Below are positions 20,868 through 32,257 of a DNA stretch of 64,000 nt, piece by piece. The notes beneath the pieces are model-generated. The model saw only the letters and a list, made by a program, of their open reading frames with translations. It did no database searches and was not told the DNA's origin. The stretch is from Russula earlei (Eukaryota > Basidiomycota > Agaricomycetes > Russulales > Russulaceae). Position 1 is the first letter of the stretch. The number at the start of each line of letters is the position of its first letter. Where the stretch lies: contig JAGFNK010000095.1 in NCBI GenBank assembly GCA_025769875.1, positions 1 to 64,000 of the forward strand, given 5' to 3'. Made by a program: the position numbers and the translations under genes.

Positions 20868-23084
20868 ATGCCACCCAAAAAACACCGGGCAGTAAAAGCA
20901 GTTGCAAAAGCCAGTGAGCCTTGTGATACGCAGGCCAAGGAACCAGATACAGGTGAGTTACTTCTTCATTGGAGATAGGCACTCAGTAGCTGACCTGTGC
21001 TGTTGTTTTTCATTCAGAGCGTGCACCAGCTCTAGCTTCTTCAACCTCCAAGGTGAAGGGAAGGGCTGCTTGTACGAGATGTAGGGCACGGAAGACCAGA
21101 TGCGAGTGGAATGGGGATGTTTGCAAAGCATGCGAAGCAAAAGGATTACAAGCAGACTGCGGCATTGTGACATCTCAACCGCCCTGTCAACGCAGTACTC
21201 GCAGCAATAGCCTTCCACCTCATGTGAGTAGTGCCCAAATGTCCAATGCCATGGTATTCTAACCTGAGCATCAGTCAGGGCCTGTTGGAGCTCAAAATTC
21301 GGATGCGACCACTCAGCAGGTTGCTGTCGCTGGGCGAAAACGTGGCTACTCAGATTCAGGAATGAGTATCTCACTTTCTGCAGAGCGTCAGTATAGACGA
21401 GCTCGGAAGAGCAATCCTACGCCTTCATCTTCATCAAGCAGCACCAAACCCCGTTCAACTATGAGTCGAACCAACAGCTCTACTCTGTTAGAAACGATCA
21501 GCGAATTTGATGAAGATCAGTTGGCACAAGACTCCGGCGAGGACTGGGCACACGATGCTTCCATGGATCATGGCACATATGAGGCGACAAAAAGCTTTGT
21601 TTCGGCCCTGATCGAATCTGAACGTGACAAGTCTTCAAGCGGTATGGCTAGTGATGATGATGCAATGGAGGTCGAACCAGTGCCAGTCCCCCACTATGCC
21701 CCAGGTCGAAAAATGTTGTCCTCAGCAGGTTCAGAGGAATCAAGTTGGGGCGCCACGATCCTCGAGCAAAAGCAGGACTTTCCCAGATGGCCCCAAGGAG
21801 TTATCAGACTTTGATGACGACGAAACTGACCCAGAGACATGTGGTAGGTTTCAATATGCGTCGTTTATGATAAATATGCTCACTACTGTATCGTACGCAA
21901 GCCTTCAAGATTCCTTGTGCCGTGAGAAAATCTGACGGCAGTTATAGTCCATTTGCCATTGATTCCACCACAACTCTTCACAATCTCCGCGACACTGTTG
22001 GAGAGAAGTTAGGCCGGCATCCAAACGCTTTGCAGCTACGATACAAGCTGTCTAATGATAAAGTGAAGGCCCCTGCTACTTCAATTGAGGATGAGGGTGA
22101 ACTCGAAATCTTCGTCATGAAGATGAGGGCTCTAATTGTACCTCCGCGCCTTGCAACCGGAAAGCTCTCAAAGCGAGGACCTCCCAAGAATCTCATGGTC
22201 TGCTTTGAAGATGGAACGATGGAAGAGAAAAATACAGGAAATGCGGACGTAAAGGGAAAGAAGGTACGCACTGACAATGTATTGCTCACTTGGCTCTAAC
22301 AAATCTGATATTAGAATCCTACTTCTGCAACTGCTCCAGTCATTGATCCCCTTGAGAAGGAACGAGAAGAGATCCTTGATAAACTGCGGAATAAGTGGCG
22401 ATGTGACTACCATACGAAGATGGCTGGCCGCGATGCCTATTGTCACCCGAATACATCAACTGGGGTCTGCTACTGTCTGAGTTTGCAAGATCTTGGGCTC
22501 TGGTCAAATGCTGTGGTGCGTACTCTATCATTTATTTGCAAAATGCACAAATGACGGGTCTGGATACTAGGTGAAGAATATGGCAACCATAGAAGAGAAA
22601 CCAGCAATGATCTTACTTCATGACGCACGAACGACCAAGATTCGCTCAACGCGATCGCCTGATCTGTTTCAGGGAGCCGCTCCTTTCGGCACAATGGGGG
22701 GCCATGGCATTACAATTCCTATCGTCCTTCGTCCAGAGTGGGGCCAGTACCAACAAATCCTCAGTGCTGCAACCAGCAGGCAATCAGGTGGCACCACCAC
22801 CGCTTCCACCAGCTGTCAAGATATCTGTTGAGATTGAACAATGGTTTCAAGAATTTGAGGACAACCCATTGCGCAATACGAAAGGCTTCAAGTTTTCGGA
22901 ATTCGGTAGAGTGCTCAAATCACAAGGCTTCACCCAAATCACGCAGCTATCCCGGAGTTTCATCACCATCCAGGACTTGCAAGGAGTGTTGAAAATTGAC
23001 ATGGGAACAGCCATATTTATTATGGATTACGCACAGGAGGACGTTCGACGATTCAAAGAGGCTGGTGGGGTACTTTACCATTAG
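20868..23084 (+). CDS. Zn2Cys6-type accessory protein of the transposon (two apparent frame breaks)
   Basis: Starts MPPKKHRAVKAVAKASEP. First exons 20868-20952, 21018-21223 and from 21275 on join in phase. Exon 2 encodes a perfect Zn(II)2Cys6 pattern: CTRCRARKTRC, then CKACEAKGLQADC (C-x2-C-x6-C-x6-C-x2-C-x8-C). A Ser-rich acidic linker follows, then (about 21910-22265) an IDSTTTLHNLRDTVGEKLG..LQLRYKLS block resembling a ubiquitin-like/PB1 fold, then a Cys/His-rich KWRCDYHTKMAGRDAYCHPN segment (about 22390-22450), and a C-terminal helical block WFQEFEDNPLRN..FGRVLKSQGF (22845-23050) like a SAM-type domain. Frame changes without intron signals occur near 21750 and 22675. I do not know a named family. 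Its place between the TIRs suggests a role in element regulation, but it could be a captured host gene. Confidence 0.6.
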
Positions 23085-23110
23085 CTGTAGTGCACCTACC
23101 ACCTACTGAT

Positions 23111-23298
23111 TTTGACATCTCCGACATTTCAATTAGTCATTCTCGGTACACTAAATTTAGAATGTAGTTTTCATTCCGGTTTGAACACGCTATCTTTTAG
23201 GAATTTTTGCTTAGAATTCGGCGAGATACATCAAGTTCTTTCTACCAACCTTTTCTTTTCGGAAATTTCCGGCGCGTCACGTTATCTGAAAACGACAA
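23111..23298 (-). repeat. Right terminal inverted repeat of the two-gene transposon
   Basis: Inverted copy of 17382-17570; begins 26 bases after the stop of the accessory gene, so that gene is tightly packed against the TIR. Confidence 0.9.
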
Positions 23299-23300
23299 TA

Positions 23301-23778
23301 AAAGTGAGTCGTGGACCGTGGTGGAAGTCGTGGTGAACAAGATGGAAGTAGAGAAAGTCTCTTTGTAATTATCACCGATATGGAATGAAGAGGAGCACAG
23401 CTGGAGAGTTTGGAGGATTTATACAAGAACGGGATGCGGTGCTTTGAGGTTCAATCGGCTGATCCCGGGTGAAGGAAATCAGATCTAATCGAAAGGCGCA
23501 ATCAGCGATCTTTTAGACCCCTGATGCCAACCGGGATGCCAACCCAACCGAGAATTCTTCTCAAATAGATACAGGCTCCGAGCACCTGGCTCGCGCGTCT
23601 GGTTTAGGGATGTGCGCGTCAATAATTGAATTGTCAGTTTCTGCTTGCATTTGGCTACTGACCTTTGCCTCGATTCCGCATTCTTCACGCCTCACCCTAA
23701 TCACATATCATTATTATTGAGGCAGGTCAAATGAAATGACCTCACTCGCGTTCCGATAAGAGAATCGACGCACCAGCC
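23301..23778. other. Intergenic, no recognised feature
   Basis: Upstream region of the first Rif1-like gene. It contains the string CCAACCGAGAATTCTT (23544-23559), which recurs at 36948-36963. The meaning is unclear. No gene seen. Confidence 0.4.
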
Positions 23779-26700
23779 ATGCCATTCGTGCGTGGTCACA
23801 GGTTAACCAAGTATCATTCCGTCACTAGCCCAACCGGAGCGAGGACGCTTGCTGCGGAGGCATCCAAGGAGCTCCCACTTCGCTCGATCCTCAAACAAAC
23901 ATCCTTTCCCATCTTGCCGTTACTGTTCCTCGAAACAAGCGTCAAGTCCCTCAGAACCAGGTGATCCTCTATCAGATCTCCATTATCTCGACGGTCCCGT
24001 GAACAAAATTCTTGCTCTACGTTCATCTCTTCCCGATCTCATTGAGGCTTATTCCGTTCTCACCTCTCGGCTCAGGCGGCCGTCTAGACAGCGACCGCGG
24101 TTGGCCATTATTCCAGCCCATACGGAATCACCGGATGGCTTTTGTCGATGGGGTCGTTCGTGACCTCGCCCGTCCCTTGATTGACCCGATGGATGGGAGT
24201 GACCAGTTAGGCTGCCCGGTTCCAGAGCCTCCATCGGCGCTTCCATCCCGGCGCGAAAAAGAAGATGTGGCATGAACGAAGAGCAGGTTAGTTATGCGCG
24301 CGACCTAGCCACCTGTCGCACGCCGTCATAAAATTCCTGGGCCTTGTTTTTACCCTTCCCGCGGTCCACACTCAGTTTGACTGTACCTTTGTCCCCAACT
24401 GCATCTTCATTTTTCTTCACCTTGACTCGATCTGCTTACAGACCAAGATTTTGGTTCCATGGTTACACAGGCGCTGTAAATTCCACTTGCACCTGAATTG
24501 CCGACGCTAAATGCACGGAAGACCTGCGCGCTGCCATTTGGCTCATTCAGACCCAACGATTAGCCTGCGGAAGTCCTTGGCCCGGCCAAAGACCGAATCG
24601 CATATGCCTTCCGACGCGCCATCGAGGGTTCACTCTGAAAGGAGGGCAAATAGGTTTCAGTCTGTGATGGTTCGAAGGTACGTCGCTCATGCATCACTCA
24701 CCAGACCCACTGGACAATTTTAATCGTCAGGCTATCCATGATCTTTCTATCCATGAACTCTCTATCTTCCTGCCTGCGACTACAGAACTCTTTCCTTCCA
24801 TCCTCGACAACCTACTTGCGCCGCGACTCGCTCTGCTAGCTCAGGCGTGCCATGCTCTCAGCGGCTCGGCCCTCGGCGCCTCACAGATTCCCCTCTCACA
24901 TGCACATACCTGGAAATTGTCGTCGCAACACTTACAGTTGATCCCGACTACCTCGTCCCCTAGCACTCCGAGCGCCAGTAAATCAGAATTGATGCTCATC
25001 AAGACCCTGCGCACAACACTCGCCTCGCATGATCCGACGTGCGCTGCACAGGGTTCTGTATGGGCACTGTGTACCCTCGCCGCCGTTATTGTGCTACTTG
25101 GTCCCGCACTCGTGACAAGCACAGAATATCGTCAAGGGGCTCCTCGCCCTCTCCATACGTCACAAAAAGTCATCCGTGCGTGCGCTTGCGTGTGCGGTCT
25201 GACGTACGCTGGCATGGGCGTACTTCCGACCACCCCTTCTGTGTAAGAGCAATGAAAGGGATGAAGAGGGATGGGAGGATGAGCCGGTGACGACGGTTGC
25301 CGCCTGGACGCAGGCAGAAGAGGCGCAACGAGACGACTTCTGGAAAGTCGTCGTGTAGTCGACATCGGCGATGGCGTCAGTACTGTCGGCGCACTGCTTG
25401 CGCACAAGTCAGACGACGCACATAGAGTATCGCGTGCAATCGCGCTCCTGGAATCCATGGTCCAACGAGGGGGGAACATGTGCCACGAGGCTGTTCAGAC
25501 GCTCTGCCGGCTCGTCTCGACACAATGCGACACAGTACCCTCTCCGCAGGTGAAGGATAATCAGGAGGCCGAAATGAATGGAGATGGAGATGATTCAGAT
25601 TGGCGGAAGCCGCTCCCTAAGGGCCTGTTTAGTGCTGACCCTGGCCTGCTGACAGTCGATTTTGCTTCACTTTCCGAGGAGGTCCACCAAGTACTGAAAC
25701 AGACGTCAACTTGGGCGGGTGTGTGTGCACTCAACGCAGTCGAGCTGTGGATGCCTGGGGCGATGGATGGTTTGATCAAGGTTTGGCGGACTGCGTTGAC
25801 GCAGGTGTGCCCGAGCTCAGATGCGGAGATCCCAGTGAGTCGTTCTCATCCAGCTTGTTGCGGCGCGGGCGAGGGTGGCTGATCTCGGTATTTGCCCTTG
25901 TTTTTGCAGCCTGAACTTGTTCAATCATGGAAGGGTCTGCTCAAGGCTGCGCTCCGCGGCCTGCAAAGCTCACCTGACGCCAGCGACGAGGAAGATGGTC
26001 AAGAGGGCGGCTTGGTGCGGAAGCTGGCTGAGCTCGCTGTCTCATTGATGCAAGACATTCTTGGCGACCCGAAAGTTCAATTGGTTCTATCTGGCGACCC
26101 TGAGACTCCGTCGCAAAATCGCGTCCGAGGTTGACCTGGTGCCGCACACGCGCTCGAACGCAGCGATGAAGCTCGCCGTGTCATGCAATACTGCCCATGC
26201 AGACGCTCGCAGGGACCCCAAGCGAGGCTCTGCTCACATGGCTGATGGAGAGGGAGCCCGAGCTTGTGTGGGAGACGGATACGCCGCATGACGCTCGCAC
26301 CCAATGGGCCATGCTCTGCGCCGAGGTGCTCTTGCGCACCAGTGTCTCAGGTTCCACGTTGGCCCCTGCGCTCCTTCGTATGATCTGGGTGACCCCTAGC
26401 GCGAGCCGACGGTGGGTCTGGAGCTGGGAGACGGACGTGCGCGCGCGAGTCTGGCGTGTGTTTGTGGAGCGGTGGCGGATGCTCGCGGAGGGATGGGAAG
26501 AGGCCCTGGTGCTCCTCAGCGTGCCATTCTGGTAAGCCTCGCCCTCTTTGTTTGTTCTGTCCGTCTCAGCGTAACATGCTCATGTGACTTGTGCGTGGCA
26601 GCGACAAGGATGGATGGGAAATGAACACAGAAGACCTCGACGCGTGGGACGCGACGCTCCAGGTCTGCCTAGCGCGTGCTCTCGATGACGGTGGGGACAC

Positions 26701-28116
26701 CACGCGTATGCTCGACCACCTCGCAAGCACCATCGCGAGCACACATATCACATATCCCGACCGGCTCGTCGGCGACGCACGCCGCAGAGCACCTGCTTGG
26801 TCACGCCGAGGTGCCAACCGACGCCCCGGCACTGCTTGGATTCGTGAACGACACACTCGTCAGTATATACCCTCCGGGGCCGCGGAACAGGGTCGCGTCC
26901 CTGTGGCTCATACGCGCTGTCACGAGGGTCGTGGACAGGTGCCCCGTCAAGAAGCTGCGCGAGGTTGTCGGTTCCCATGCAGGAGGGTCTGAGCGTGTGG
27001 GTCGCGGACCAGTACCGAGTACTCACCGTGGAGGAATATACATTTGATGTGGGTGGTTAATTCTGGTTTCTGCCCTTTCGTCGGTCTGATATAACCTTCG
27101 CCCCTTAGGTGGTTCCTTTGTATGAGACCATTATGGTGTGCCTACAGTCGCTCGGCTCATCGATCGACACCCTCAAATCTTTGGGCCCGCTGCTCGAGGC
27201 CGGTTTCATTGGCCGCGAGGACAAACCACAAGGGATTGTAGACACCTTTCAAGACTATTGGGACTTGCTTGACCTACGCCGAAGTCACTGTTCCGAAGGC
27301 TGGATGGCCGTCACCTGTGATGACCTGCCTCAAGGCGTGAGGGAGGTCCACCTTATTCCTGCGCCACTTCGAGCTGAGACTACTGATGTTGTCCTTTCCA
27401 AATGAACGCTGATACCCACCCTCGAGCGCGCATTCACTTGGAGCTCTTCATCGACCATCGCCGTCGACGAGGACGACACATCCGAACCATCTCAGGAGTC
27501 CAACGCCTTCGCTTTCTCTACAATAGAGGTGGAGCTAGTGTCAACACCAAAAGCAGCGCCTACCATGTCTTCCCCAAGACGGCCATCAAAAACACCATCC
27601 TACGTACAGACCTCTCGCCCCGACGAAGCTCGACTTTGTCGTGGGGCCAGTGTCTCCTTCCAGTCCATCTAGGCCGCCTCGATCTCCAGTTCACTCGCCT
27701 CGCAAAGTCTCGGACAGCTCGGACAAGGAGAGCACACCGCCAATACAAGGTTTGTTGTCGCCTATCTCCGTGTCATTAAGGAAGGCGCGAGTGCTCTTTG
27801 GGAGCGGTAAGTTTCTCCTCCGTTGCCCTATGGTTGCTCTCTGCTCCCGTGTCTCGTTCTTCGTTTTCATGTGACTGGCGATCTGACGGTCTGGGGTCAT
27901 GTAGATGACACCATGGCAACGGATATAGACGATCGAGGCGGCGCCGCGCCGCCATCGTGCGAGTCGTCCGATGATGACGATCCATTGTCGGCCACGTCAC
28001 ACCACATCACGTTTTCTCGCCAGCGTCGCGCCGCGTGTCATGGCGCTTTTCCGCCATACACGAAAAGGCTTGATCTAAGCTCGTCGTCCTTCAGATTTGT
28101 CTGTCTCTGGGGATGA
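23779..28116 (+). pseudogene. Rif1 N-terminal-domain protein homologue 1 (frame-broken)
   Basis: Conserved blocks in order: RSILKQTSFPILP (about 23885), DPLSDLHYLDGPVNKILALR and SLPDLIEAYSVLTSRLR (23960-24080), WPLFQPIRNHRMAFVDGVVR (24105-24165), DLRAAIWLIQTQRLA (24525-24565), AIHDLSIHELSIFLPA and LAPRLALLAQACHALSG (24735-24870), SVWALCTLAAVIVLLGPALV (25055-25115), VLKQTSTWAGVCALNAVELW (25690-25755), and a Ser/Pro-rich tail to about 28116. This is the HEAT-repeat architecture of fungal Rif1, a chromatin protein controlling telomere length and replication timing. At least four frame changes without splice signals lie at about 23930, 24085, 24570 and 25150. Either the gene is decaying or the assembly has indels. 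The end is approximate. Confidence 0.7.
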
Positions 28117-28961
28117 TTTGTATGTTTTCCCCTTTTTCCATTGTTAGTCATTATCGTGCATGCTTTTGTTGTTTGATCCATGTGTTTAATCTGGCCTTTT
28201 GTTCGCGTTTTTATCATCACGTTCAACGTTGTTACGGTCAAACTTTCCATACCCCTTTGACTCAGCACAAATGGAATGGAGCCCCATCTTGGATCCTGGG
28301 CAGAATACCCTTGTCTCTCTGCAACAATCCATGATTGAACGATTTCCAGGTGCTAACCGACGATTAACAGTGCATTTCCGTGATGATCCCCTAAGGGATG
28401 GTTTAGATTTACCACCCATGCATCCTTGGAATCTGGCCATTTGATGAATGAAAAGACACCAACAAACCCAGGGCAAGCGGCGACGTTCGGCATGTACGGG
28501 CTGATATTGCCTCAGGCCTGGGAAAACCACAAGTCGAGATCTTCCCAACTTGCAGTACAAGAACCAGCGTGACTAGCTGTGGCAGTCCTTCCAGCCTCAG
28601 ACAAGTTGAACGAAAGCATCCCACTCCTCTTGGATTTTACCCGAGAGCGAGATGTGACCTTGCGCACTCTAGGTGTGATGACTCTCTTGATGGCATGAAA
28701 TTTTGCAAGACAGATATAACGAGCTCAGTTTGCAGTAGGAGTATTGAAATTCCTGGTGAGGCCATTAAGGAACGGAACGTGGATTGGTGTCATGCGACGG
28801 GCTTTGTGTGTGGCGCGTGACCTTGACGGGCTAAGCGAGACCTCAGACTAAATAATGAAAATGTGCTGGTTGGTTGAATTCATTTACAGCGATATAAATC
28901 CCACCCCGTCCCGGGAAATGGAGGACCTTGGCGTTCCCCCATTCTCTACTGTCAGCTCATA
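28117..28961. other. Intergenic; promoter of the GPI-protein gene at its end
   Basis: No gene recognised. A TATA element (GATATAAAT, 28891-28899) lies about 70 bases before the ATG at 28962. Confidence 0.4.
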
Positions 28962-29850
28962 ATGTTTCTCTTCACGAACATCGTCATCTATGCTATCCTG
29001 CTTCAAGTTGTGCACGCTCTACCCCTCGATGAACGTATCGTGATTGCCCCTCATATCACGAGCCCAAATGCGGATACCGTCTGGACGCCCGGCAGTGACG
29101 AACTCGTAACATGGTGCGATGATCTCCCAGCTCTTTGAGTGTATACAACTGATAGAGTTAACTCGTAGGGATACTTCCATTATTCCACCCAATGGTAACT
29201 TCACGGGCACTCTTTTTCTTGGCTTTCAGACTGCCGGTAGCGAGAATCTTGACGTCGGTATGCTTTCGTCACTCTCTAAGCTTCCTATGTTTTTGATGCC
29301 TTCTCGTTCTCTATAAGCACACCCCCTAGCAGACGGCTTCTCCCTTCGGGATGGCTCGGTTCACGTCACCTGCCCGACAGTTTCGGCTGGAAATAATTAC
29401 ATCGTCGTCTGTGAGTGTGATCTGTCCACTCGAGCATGTTCTTCTATCTCAACCCTGTCCGCAGTGATGGGCGATTCTGGAAACACAAGTCCTCAGTTCA
29501 CCGTTGCCAGCACGAGCAATAGTTCCGTGCCCTCGGCCTCATCTACCCTGCCTACGTCACCTCTACCAGCATCAACTGCATCCTCATCATCGTCATTGAT
29601 GAACCCAGCACCAGCCTCGAATCCGCCGGCGCCTACCTCGACATTCTACGTCACGCCTCTTGCCGTGACATCTCCAGCTGTGCACACCACCTCGAGCACC
29701 CCTTTGGGGGGCACTGTGGGCCCATCCGCCTCGGCAGCTTCGATTTCCCCGGCCGCTGTCCCGAAAGGTAACAATGCTATCCCCCGGACCCTAAATGCTG
29801 GTGTAATGCTCGCCTGTGCAGTAGTCACTGGTGTTACGATATTCTCCTAA
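28962..29850 (+). CDS. Ser/Thr-rich GPI-anchored cell-wall protein with Kre9/Knh1-type N-terminal domain
   Basis: Exons 28962-29113, 29169-29257, 29333-29410 and 29465-29850 join in phase to 234 residues. A signal peptide (MFLFTNIVIYAILLQVVHA) is followed by the domain IVIAPHITSPNADTVWTPGS, ELVTWDTSIIPPNGNFTG, GSENLDV, GSVHVTCPTVSAGNNYIVV and MGDSGNTSPQFTV, typical of the Ser/Thr-rich GPI-anchored family common in agaricomycetes (PF10342-like). Residues from about 125 on are Ser/Thr/Pro-rich (probably O-mannosylated), and the C-terminus is hydrophobic (VMLACAVVTGVTIFS), as for a GPI signal. It should be secreted and attached to membrane or wall. Frame intact. Confidence 0.8.
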
Positions 29851-30726
29851 TAGTCTGGCGCTTCGCGAAATTCAACGGACAGGAGGTAACTTAGTTACCT
29901 GGCAAGAACTGATAATGACTCATGGGCTTACGACTATCTCACGTTCATATGTTTTTATTTTGTCCTTTCGGGCCCACGTCACTATGAACCCGTTTTCTCT
30001 CAGCACTCAGTTTCTGGACTTCGTCATGGCATTGTTTGCTCGCACATATATATTTTGCAATACGGAATCGTCCAGAACCAAATTATGGATGTGAGCAATG
30101 GCACCAATTGGAAGGCAGTGTAGCATCGGTTGATGCTCACTGGCAGAGGCAACAAGGTAACTTCGTTGCCCAGTTTCAAAAATCACCTCACAAACTGGGT
30201 GTGAATCAGACCAACAGTCTCTCTGTGGCTTTAATCCTCGAGAGCGATTCCACCCTTCTCAATCAATTTGTTCATCCATAGCATTGGCTATCCTGAGTAT
30301 GTGAATTGGTTGGCCAATCTATTCAATGGACATCAGATGTATGAGGTCCTCAGAAAGCTGGGAGGGATGTACCAATCCATGTTGAAAAATTGGGAGGGTG
30401 ATTATAATGGATTCTATTAGTCTTGGTTCCAGACATTCTATCTCAGATGGGAGAATCCAAGGGAGGTTGAATGATTCAACCATGTGCCAGATGTTGAGAG
30501 TGATGAACCCAATAGGCAAGAGCTTGGTGTAGAGGATGAGCCAAAGGGGAACAGGGACAGGGACCTGGAGGAGCAAGGGGAAGGCCAGGGTTTGCTTAAT
30601 CTCGCAGTCACACCAGAGTACAAGGGGTTGGGCAGAGAATCTGTAAAGCGCAGTCATGAAGGAGTATGCAGGGAAGCAAGGGAAGTCTTTAAACTCCACT
30701 GTCTTAAAGGAGAATGGAGGTGTTAG
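29851..30726 (+). mobile_element. Decayed 3' end of an LTR retrotransposon with purine tract
   Basis: Contains broken frames such as EYVNWLANLFNGHQMYEVLR and VKRSHEGVCREAREVFKLH and ends in AAAGGAGAATGGAGG (about 30706-30720). Without the hAT element that now splits the site, this purine tract is followed directly by an LTR start, TGTTAGGAACTGG (31954). It is thus the 3' part of a plus-oriented gypsy-like element. The 5' limit near 29880 is uncertain. Confidence 0.5.
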
Positions 30727-31951
30727 TAGGGATGTGCCCGGCCCGGCCTCAGGCCGTGAGCCGGGCCAAGCCAGGCCGAAATAGGCCGGGCCGAGCCGGG
30801 CCAAAGTGACGGCTTCGTGACGGCTTTGGCCCGGCCTGTGATTTGAAAAGCCAAAGCCGGGCCGTCAAGCCCCGGCTTTGATCATTTGGGTAATCATCAA
30901 ACTTTAATTTATCAACTTGACACACCATTGTTCCCTGTTGTTTTTCATCGTCGTATCTGTGCTTCCCTCTCAACTTTCCTTTTTGCTTGAGTCAAGTACA
31001 TGTACAATGTAAGCCTTGGTGGCCTATATGTCAATGCACAATGCTCAGTTGCGTTGGTTGCTCGTAATCCCTTTCCTCAGTCTTAGATCACTTCGTCCCG
31101 CAGCGTACCATGTTGTACACTGGACTTCACTCATTCCACATGTATAATCTATGCTCTTACTATGCCTCATCATGCTCTCCAGAACATAACGACTCCGTAA
31201 TATATTTGATATTTAAATACAAAAGTGCTATTCTAAAGTCCTCCTACTGCGAATCCGCTCGCGCGAGGTGATGCGGCGATGATGTCGGGGGCGAGACGCT
31301 ATGGGCAGCGAGCCCTCGAATAGGGCGGCAATGACGATGGGCGAGGCGCTGTGGGCAGCGAGCCCTCGGGTAAGGTGATGGTGACGATGTTGAACGCGTC
31401 ATACGGGTCCGTGTGTAGATGTGTGGCGGACGCAAGGACGATGCTTGAGGGACGGTCTTGGGAGGGCACGAGGTGCAGCCGGACGGCGATGGCATCGTGC
31501 CGTAGGTCGAAGTGTGGGGAGGAGCCGTGCTCCGACTTGAAGACCGAAGGGATGAAGGCGTTGAGCGGCAAGGCGAGTGACGTCGACGGCGATTGAATTG
31601 AGCCGTTGTCGTAGTCTGCTGACATGGAGTGGGCAACGCAGTGGGGATGACGTCAAGAGTGGGAACGCGAGTAAAGGAGAGTGAGGTGAAAGGAATGACA
31701 ATAGTTGGAAGGAGGGATGTGAGTGGGATGAAAGACAAAGGGAAAGTGAACGCGCAGGGTGGTACAAGTCATGTGGCCAGCGGGCTCACATCAAAAATCT
31801 TACGTACAAAAGCCGTGGCCTAGGCCGGGCCAAGCCGGAGCCAAGCCGGGGTTGACGGCTTTGGCCCGGCCTGGAGTTTTAGAAAGCCAAAGCCGCCTCG
31901 GGCCGAGCCAAAGCCGGGGCTTTCAGGCCAAGCCGGGCCGGAAAAACCCTA
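30727..31951. mobile_element. Non-autonomous hAT-type element with 8-base target duplication
   Basis: 1225 bases. The left end is TAGGGATGTGCCCGGCCCGG; the right end reads inward as TAGGGTTTTTCCGGCCCGGC. The target duplication GGTGTTAG is perfect (30719-30726 and 31952-31959). Both ends are made of short palindromes built from GGCCCGGC and AAAGCCG units. The centre contains A+T-rich sequence and, at 31240-31640, a C-rich segment (minus strand) also found, decayed, at about 40350-40690. No transposase inside. Related sequences surrounding 46.5-59.1 kb identify it as a deletion derivative of a larger hAT-like element. Confidence 0.88.
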
Positions 31952-31953
31952 GG

Positions 31954-32257
31954 TGTTAGGAACTGGACTTGTGTTCTTGATTGACTGCTTACCTATGCCT
32001 GCTTATTCATTTTGCTTACTGACTGGCTGACTCAGGCTTGTTATCACTTACTGATTGAATGACTGATGCTTAGTGATTGCTTACTGGATTGATGGCAGAT
32101 ACTAGGAAAGGATGACTCATGTGTGAGTCATTATTGATACCTTTTGTTTGGAGTCCCTGTTTTTGGATAGTAGTGGGTCTCAGCTATGAGCTCCCCAAGT
32201 TTCATACAAATCAGATCAGCCGTTATGAAGATACAGTATAAATACTCTGGTGTATCA
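31954..32257 (+). repeat. 5' part of a gypsy LTR (truncated)
   Basis: Starts TGTTAGGAACTGG and is homologous to 46021-46474 and, in reverse, to 39809-40342 and 48152-48718. It ends just after its TATA element (GTATAAATACT, about 32236-32246), where the reverse-transcriptase relic of another element begins. Confidence 0.7.

Larger units (their letters stand above)
17382..23298 (+). mobile_element. Tc1/mariner-like two-gene transposon with long TIRs
   Basis: The left end 17382-17570 and the right end 23111-23298 form an inverted repeat of about 190 bases; the outer ~110 bases are almost identical and the rest is diverged. The ends start TTGTCGTTTTCAGATAACG and are flanked by TA (17380-17381 and 23299-23300). 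The element is 5917 bases. Inside are an intact DD34E transposase gene (17642-18825), an LTR-retroelement remnant (about 18830-20794) and a second gene (20868-23084) in the same orientation. A standard Tc1/mariner element has about 1.3-2.4 kb and one gene, so size and gene content are unusual. Confidence 0.85.
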
